Shown piece after piece: positions 40,201 to 49,200 of a stretch of 64,000 nucleotides of DNA. The DNA comes from Achromobacter marplatensis (GTDB lineage Bacteria > Pseudomonadota > Gammaproteobacteria > Burkholderiales > Burkholderiaceae_B). Within the stretch, counting starts at the first letter, position 1, and each line of letters starts with the position of its first letter. The translations under genes and the position numbers were made by a program. Below the pieces are notes generated by a model. The model did no database searches, was not told the DNA's origin, and worked only from the letters and a program-made list of their open reading frames with translations. The DNA is taken from contig NZ_NJIG01000001.1 of assembly GCF_002209535.1 (NCBI RefSeq), positions 1 through 64,000 on the forward strand, read 5' to 3'.

Positions 40201-43200
40201 TATCCCACGGTCACGGCCAAGATCCTGGCCGACCTGAACGCGCAACTGGCCCAGTACGATAGTTACTGGTCGGGCGTGCGGTCCTTGCAGACGGCCACCA
40301 TCACGCTGGGCGGCGTGGGCACGTACCTGAGCACGCAGGCCGAAGGCGGCCAATACCTGGCGCTGAACCTGACGGCGGACCAGTACAACGCCGCGCTGAA
40401 GGCGGCGGTGGACGGCCAGCATCTGGTGCGCCTGGCCTATAACAACAGCTTGAACGGCAATGTGCGCACCGAGATCCTGGGCTATCTGGGGCTGGTGGCG
40501 GGCAGTGGCGTGAACAACGTCTATCAATTCACCTTCACGGTGTACGACCCGGCGAATCCGGGCGTGACCCCCGGCCCGGTGTCGCTGGCGGCCTTGGGTT
40601 ACACGGCCGGCAGCCAGGGCGTGCTGTACGGCCCGTCGTACGCGCTGGCCGGCGCCACGGACCAGGCCAACGCCAATCTGCCGATCTCGTTCACGCTGCC
40701 TTCCGGCGCGTTGACCGTGCAGCAGGGCTCAAGCACGCTGCGCCTGCAACTGAGCAACGCCCAGTTGAACGCGCTGGCCAGCCAGTCAGGGCAGACGCAG
40801 GGCGACCTGTACCAGCGCGCGCTGGCGGGTTTGCGTACCTATACCTATGTGCTGGTGGATGGGCAGCAACTGGCGGTTGACCAGATTTTGCCCACTGGCG
40901 CTCAATGGTGGGGTTCGAACAGCTTCGACAGCATCCTGATCACGCTGAAGTCGCCCTATGTGGGCGACCTGAGCAACGTGGACAGCTCCGGCCACCATAA
41001 TCTGAACATCGTGTTGGGCAATGCGTCCGGCACGATGGGCGCGGGCGACACCAGCGGCACCACGAACGCCACCCGGCCGACGGTGCCGGCAACGAACACG
41101 CCGGCGCCCGTGCTGGGCGCCAATGACCGGGACATGTCGGCCGACATCATTGCGGCCATCACGCAGTACAACCTGGACCATCCGCAAGCCCAGATCGCCA
41201 CGGGCACTGGCTCGCTGTACGCCAACTTGACGGCGACGACGCCGGGCAGCACCTGGTCGGTCATCGAGCGCACCGTCACCGGCAACACCCTGCAACTGGC
41301 GGGCAATTCGCTGGGTTGGCAGATGCCGGGCTCGGGCACGGTGCAGCAATACAACGACTGGATGAACAGTGCGGTCAACGGGCTGATCGGCAGCACAATC
41401 ACGTTCACGATCGACGGGGTGGAGTACACCCGGCGCATCGAATCGCTGAAACTGGTTCAGGCCGACGGCTCGCCCGCCACCAGCGTCAACAACGGGCAGA
41501 ACCAGATCGCGATCACGTTCTCGGGCGCGGCCATCTCCATCAAGAGCTACTACGTGCGCAATGGCGCGAACGTGGTGACGTCCGCGGTGCTGCCGTCGCA
41601 GCTGGTCTATGGCCTGACCGGCCTGGGCAAGGGAACGAACTCCGCCTCCGTCGCCTACACGATCCAGCGCGGCTTTGGCGCCACGGCGCTCAAGCAAGGC
41701 GTCCTGACGTCCGACACGCCGAACACCAATTGGGGCTGGTTCGGCAGCAACCTGCTGCCGTTCTACACCTATACGGAAACGTCCGGCGCCGGTTACGCCG
41801 AGTTTGTCGACATGGGCGACGGCTTCAGCTGGGACCTGAACAAGGTCAACCTCAGCGATGTGGCGCGCACGCAGCTGGCCAATAGCATCAAGGCGCTGCT
41901 GCAAAGCGGGCAGTCGATCTCGCTGGCCGGGCTTGAGCTGTACATGACGAACCAGAACGGCAGCCTGCAAGGCCACGATCTGGGCGTGTACGACAACGGC
42001 ACGCTGCGCATCCTGACCATCGTTGATGCCGACGGCAACCCGCTGACGGCATCCAGCCCCGACAGCGCCTGGCTGACTGGCCGCATCACGTTCTCGGGCA
42101 AGGTGTATGCGCAGAAGTCGCAGCTGGAAGACCTGAACGTCTACCAGAACACCAATGTGCACGACACGACCACGTCGGGCGGCTACACGCCGGTGCTGCA
42201 GGGCATGACGGTGAATGCCGGCATCCGCCTGGTGGACAAGGGCTTCACCCAGCAGTCGCTGACGCAGTTCGGCGTTGCCACGCTGACCCTGCCGGGCAAC
42301 GACCGCCTGGTGCAAGGCCAGCGCGTGGAACTGAGCTTCGCCAATTCCACGCAGACGGCCATCTATTACATCCAGAGCGTCAACGGGCGCGTCGTGACCC
42401 TGTCCGACAGCGTCAACGGCGCCTTCAATGGCGGTGCCGCGGTCACCATCGACAAGATCTTCGGCGTGGCGGGGGCGACCCCGGGCGCGGTGACGGTGCG
42501 CTTGCTGGACGCGGCCGCCAGTGGCGCCTCGGTGTCGACGGACAACGTCATCACTTTGACCGACATGAATATCGTGCCGGTGACGGACGCCAACGGCCAG
42601 GTGACGGGCTACCGCGCCTTGCAGAACTATGACCGCGTCTATCTGAACGACGTGCGCGTGCAGATCGGCAAGACGGCCAGCCTGCAAACCAACGTGGCCT
42701 ATTACGTGCTGGTGGGCGCGAACAACACCATCCAGCTGTTCGCCTCCAAGGAACAGGCGGTGCTGCATCAGCAGATTGAACTGCTGAACCAGACGGCAGA
42801 GGGCAGGGAGCTGGTGAAGGCGTTGTTCACCGACGCCGGCATCACGGGCGAATTGCTCCGGGGCTTTGCGGCGGCCGATGTGAACGGCATGTTCACCGTG
42901 TCCACGCACTTGTTCCAGACGCAGGCGGCCGGTTCCACGGCGGGTCTGAACGCGCAGACGCAGGCGCTGCACGAGCAGCTGAAGAACCAGGGCTTCGATC
43001 CGAACTACCTGCCTGCGGCGCTGGACATCACGGCGGCACAGAACCTTGTCAAGTCCACGCGTAACCAAATCGTTTACGACTACGTGGTCGACAAGGAACT
43101 GGCGCAGACGGCCGAATACCACAACTACTGGCGCGACCGGCTGGAGTCCGCGGCCGGCACGGTCAGCTCGGGCTTGACGTCCGTGGGATCGGGCAGCTTC

Positions 43201-46200
43201 AAGCTGGCCAACATGAACATCGTGGACGACGGCACGGGGCAGTTGCGCGCCTTGCGCACGGGCGACGAGATCTACTTCCGCCAGTCGATCGGCAATGTGC
43301 GCGCCGACACGGCGTACTACGCCATCGTGGGCGCGGACGGCACCATCCGCTTGGCGGCGACACTGGCCGACGCCATGCTGTACCAGACGGGGGCGGGGCA
43401 GAACGACGGCCTGCTGGCGCTGTACCCGAACATGGGTGACGCCATCACGGTGGCGTTCGACGCCTCCAGCCTGAACGGCACGGGCGTCGAGGCGTACACG
43501 CGCACTTACACGGTGCGCGCCGACGCGCCGGCCCAAACGGCGGCCGAGATCGCGCAGTACGGTCAAACCTATAACGCGGGTTACTTCTTCTACTTCTCGA
43601 CGGCCACGCTGCGCAACATCGAGAACAACTTGCTGTACCCGGTGTCGGCCGCCATCAATGAACAGGTCTTCGACGTGGACGGCGATACCGACGGCGCGCC
43701 GCCTGCGGACCGCTTCCTGAACGTGAAGGCCGGTGGCGGCATCGTGTTGCGCACGTCGGGCCAGGGCTCGATCGGCGCGCAGCTGGGCGACTACACGCTG
43801 CAACTGCCCAGCCTGGGCGGGCTTACCGATGACGAACGCGCCAACGTGTTCGACTCGCTGCCCGAGGCCGACAAGGCCATTTTGTCGCGCGCCAACGCCG
43901 TCAACCTGGCGGGCGTGTATCACACGCTGTACCGCTACATCGGCCCGGCCGGCACGCAGCCGCTGGACCGCGCCAGCGTGGACTTCTCCGACACCAGCCT
44001 GTGGCAGCGCTTTGAACCGCAGTTCTCCAACGACGCGGCGTTCAAGCTGGGCGCGACCTTGCCCGCCAACAGCGCCGTGCAGTTCCTGTTTGCGGACCGC
44101 TTTGGTCTGTACGAGAACAGCCGCGAGGTCTTCATCTACAACAGCAAGTTGCTGGAAGGCGCGTCGGCGGGCGAGATCAGCCAGTGGCAGGCCAATGTGG
44201 CCGCCGCGCGCGCCAATGGCGTGCAGGTGGTGGACATCGGCAGCGGCTTCCTGGACCCGGTGTGGAAATCCATCAGCGTGCCCTACATGGCGCAAGACGG
44301 CGCCAGCCCGCAGGCCTTGGCCAGCGGCATGCTGGTGGGCGACATGCGCGACCCGCGCTACCTGACGCTGAAGCTCACGCGTTCGCTGGCGGTGCAGGCG
44401 GTGAACGGCGTGGTGTCCGCGTACAGCGACACCACCGTCGGGCTGGATTCGCCCAAGGGCAGCATCCGCCTGGGCGATATCCACGCCAAGGACGGCATCA
44501 CCATCACGGTCAGCGCGCAGGGCGGTTCCATCATCGGCACCGACGCCGGCACGCTGGAAAGCGCCGGCCAGGTCAGCCTGGTGGCGGACCGCGACATCGT
44601 CGGCAGCTCGCGCGACGGCAACGGCATCTATCAATACGACGCCACGAAGCACCTGCAACTGAGCCTGACCGCCGGCCATGCGCTGTATGTGGAAGCGGGC
44701 GGCGTGGCGCGGGTGTCGCAGCTGGGCGCGCAGGACTTGAACCTGGTGCTGGCCAATACCAAGGGCACGGCGGCGGGCGGGTCTTCGTACCAGACCGATG
44801 CGAACCTGCTCGTGGGTCAGGTAGTGTCGGCCGGCAGCGTGACCTTGAACGCGGGCCTGTCCATCCTGAACGCCACGTCCGAAGGGCAACGCCAGTACGC
44901 CAACGTGGTGCTGTCGGACCTGAGCGCCGTCGAGCTGGCAGGGCTGGGTTATGTGCGCGAAATCTCGCTGATCGCCGGCCAGTCGGTCGGGCAGCTGGGC
45001 GCGGACGTGTCGCAGGAAGGCACGCCGCTGTTGGTCAGCGTGTCGGCCACCGACACCCAAGCCTTGGTGCGGGCCTCGGCCACGCAGGGCGTCAACCTGT
45101 ATGGCATGCATGGCTTGCGCCTGGGCGGCATCGATGTGGTCGATGCCAACGGCGTGCGCGGCGATGTGCGCCTGTATGCGTTGGACGCCATCCTGAACGG
45201 CACGGCGTCCGGCCAGGCCGCCATCACGGCGCGCAATGTGTGGCTGGAAACGCTGTCGGGCACCATTGGCGAACTGGGTTCGCCGTTGCTGACGGACATG
45301 TCCGGCTATCTGGTCGCCTCGGCGCTGGGCTCGGTATCGATCAGCCAGATCGGATCGCATGATCTGGTGCTGGCGCGGGTGGAATCGCGCTCGCGTGATG
45401 AGGTGCATCTGACGAGCGCCGCCAGCATCGTCAATGACAAGACCGCGCATCCGGGCCTGTCCAACGGCCGCGGCGACGCGGTGGTGACGGGCGGCAGCCT
45501 GTTCTTCGTGGCGGGCGGCTCGGTGGGCGCGTATATGCAGTCTGACACCGCAGGCGCGGCCTTCAATGACGCGCTGATCGTGGCGGCGGTGGGGCAGGCG
45601 TCCACCATCAATGTGCAGGCGCGCGGCGACGTGGCGCTGGTGCAGGTGGGCGCTGCGACCGACGCGCAAGGCGTGTCGCAGGCGCTGTCCCTGAACGTGG
45701 GGCAGATCGACGCGCGCAACGCCTGGCTGGTGGCGCGCCACGAGGCGGGCCAGGCCGGTACGTCGGGCGATATCGTGCTGGCGCCGGACACGGTGATTCG
45801 TACCGTGGGCGTGCTGAGCCTGCTGGCGGGCAACAACCTGTCGGTGGCGGGCCGCAGCGGCCTGCAGGCGGGCGGCCTGATCCAGGCGGGCCAGCGCATG
45901 AATCTGCGCGTTGACCGCGATGACCGTGGCGCCGCCGGTTACGGCAAGGCGTCGGCGGTGGACGTCAACGGCCGCCTGCTGGCGCCCGAGATCTATGTCT
46001 ACGGTAGCGACGGCGGGAACAACACCATCACCTTCAGCAGCACGGCCGACATCGGCGGCGGGCTGGCGGGCGGCGTGCTGACCCAGGGCGTCTTGCTGGA
46101 CGTAACGGGCGGGGCGGGTCAGGACACCATCCTGGTCAACGCGCAGCTCGTCAACCAGCAACAGACCACCGTGCGCACCCTGGGCGGCGACGACACGATC

Positions 46201-49200
46201 ACCTTCGGCGCTACGGACGTGCGCGGCGATGTGACGGTGCTGGCGGGCCTGGGCGATGACGCCGTGACGGTCACCCAGACCATGATCGCCGGCACGCTGA
46301 ACGTGGACGGCGGCGACGGCGACAACGTCATCCTGGTGGACGCGTCCACGGTGGATGGCGATGTGGTCATCGTCACCGGCATCGGCGCCGACCAGATCAC
46401 GCTGCAAGACAGCGGCGTGACGGGTTCGGTGACGCTGACGGCGGGCGACGGCGGCAATACGGTGTTGCTGGAGACGGTGACGGTGGGCGGAGACACGGCC
46501 ATCACCACCGGTTCCGGCGTGGACGCCATTACCCTGCTGGACAGCGGCCTGACGGGCGCGCTGACCCTCAACGCGGGCGACGGCGGCAATACCGTCATGC
46601 TGGACACGGTGACTGTGGGCGATGATACCGCCATCACCACCGGTTCCAGCGTGGACGCCATCACCTTGTTGGACAGCGGCCTGACGGGCGCGCTGACCCT
46701 CAACGCGGGCGACGGCGACAACACGATCCTGCTGAATACGGTGACCGTGGGCGCGGATACCGCCATCACGGCCGGGGCGGGCGCGGATGCCATTGTCTTG
46801 CTCGACAGCGGGTTGACGGGCGCGTTGACGGTGGATGCAGGCAACGGCGACAACGCCGTGCTGCTGGATACCGTGACGGTAGGCGGCGTCACGACGCTGC
46901 TGGCCGGCGCGGGCGCCGACCTGATCACGTTGACGCATAGCGGCTTTGGCGACGCGGTGTCGGTGGATGTGGGCAATGGCGACAACGTCGTGCTGCTCGA
47001 TGTCGTGACCATTGCGGGCGCGACGGCCATCACGGCGGGCGCGGGCATCGATCAGATCACCGTGCAGCAAAGCGCGCTGACCGGCGCATTGACGGTCAAC
47101 GGCGGCAATGGCGACAACTTTGTGCTGCTGGATACCGTGACGGTGGGCGGCGACACCGCCATCACCACCGGCACGGGCAATGACCTGATCGCGCTGGTGG
47201 ACAGTGGCCTGACGGGCGACCTGACGGTGGCGGCCGGCAATGGCGACAACGGCGTCGTGCTGCAAACGGTGACCGTGGGCGGCGATACGCGCATCACGAG
47301 CGGCGCGGGCAACGACCTGATCGGGCTGGTGGACAGCGACTTGACCGGTACGCTGACGATAGCCGCGGGCGATGGCGACAATGTCGTGCTGCTGGATACC
47401 GTGACCGTGGGCGGCGATACGCAGATCACGGCCGGCATCGGCAAGGACGAGATCGCCTTGGTCGATACGGCGCTGACCGGCGCCTTGACTGTGGATGCGG
47501 GCAACGGTGACAACACCGTGCTGCTGGACACGGTAACGGTCGGCGGCAGCTCGGCCATCACGACGGGTACCGGTGACGACCAGATAACGCTGCTGGACAG
47601 CGGCTTGATCGGATCGTTGACGGTGGATGCCGGCGACGGCGACAACGTGATCCTGCTTGACACGGTAACCATCGGCGGCGCGACCGACATTGCGACCGGC
47701 GCAGGCGTGGACTTGATCACCTTGGCCGACTCCGACTTCCTGGGCCATCTGGCCGTGGACGCGGGCGCCGGCAATGACAAGATCTGGATGGCGCGGATTC
47801 TGCTGGCCCGTGGCGCAACGGTGCTGGCGGGCGAGGGCGACGACTATATCTACCTGTCGGCGCGCGCGCTGGCCGGTGGCGTGTCGCTGCATGGCAATGA
47901 CGGCAACGACCTGATCGTGCTGGATCAATTGCCGTCGTTGACGAGCCAGCAGGGCGTGCCCGGCGTGACGGACCGCGTCGACGTGGATGGCGGCCGGGGC
48001 GCCGATCACATCATCGTGAATCTGGCGGCCGCGCTGACGTCTATTGTCATCAACGTCCACGATTCCGACGACAACGGGCTGGAAAACCTGTCGGATGTGA
48101 ACACGCTGACCATCAACGGCACCACCGACGACGAGACCTTCCTGGTGCGCGAGCACTTCGTTGCGAAGATCACGCCGCAGGGCGCGGGCTACGCCAACGA
48201 GGTGCAGCGCGTGAACTACGACCGCAGCATGACGGGCGGGCTGCGCCTGAACGCCGTGGACGGCGGCAACCGCTTCTACATCGACGACACCAGCACCTAT
48301 GTGGTGATCGACGGCGGCCTGGGTAGCGACGCGACCAAGCACAACGAGTACCAGGTCGGCCAGCTGTACGCGCTGGATCGCCAGTTCCCGAACGTGGGTG
48401 CGGGCGACACGATCGATACGGTGCAGACGACGCAAGGCTATCTGTCGCGCGGCAACAGCTTTGGCCTGACCTTGTACGGCGCGGAGAACAGCAGCAACGT
48501 GTTCCGCATCTACAGCAACGCCGCTCCGCTGGCGCTCTATGGCGGCCGTCGCGATGACGAGTTCATGGTCTACGCGTTCAAGGAAGCGCAAGTGCAGGCC
48601 AATGGCGAGCGCGGCTATGTCATCAACGGCCCCGTGTCGATCGATGGCGGCGAGGGCCTGAACACCTACACCGTGCTGGGCTCGGAAGACGCGGACGCCT
48701 TTGTGCTGACGCAGGAAGGCATCCGGGGCGCGGGGCTGAACACCAGCTACCAGAACATCCAGCGCGTCAACCTGGATGCGCGCGAAGGCAACGACCACAT
48801 CTACGTGCTGTCCACGCGCAGCAACGTCATCACGACGCTGATTGGCGGGCGCGACAGCGACACCTTCGATCTGTCGGGCGACGTGGCGGGCAATACCATC
48901 GTGACGGGCCGTGGCGGCGCGCGCGATGTGTTCGATGGCGCGCAACCGGTCAGCATCACGGCGCAGCCGGGCCAGCTGGACGCCAACGGCGGCAATACGT
49001 TGTCGCTGTCGGTCAACCTGGACGCCAGCGTGCTGCCGCGCCCGGTCACGGGCCAGGCGTATGTGTCGCTGAGTAGCGCCATGGTGGCGTCGGCCTTGTA
49101 TGGGTCGCTGACGCAGGGCGTGGGCCTGAACGCGGCCGACTCGCTTGCCGCCGCCATGCAAAGCCTGCAAGGGCGCGGTCTGCTCCTGTCTACCGACGGC

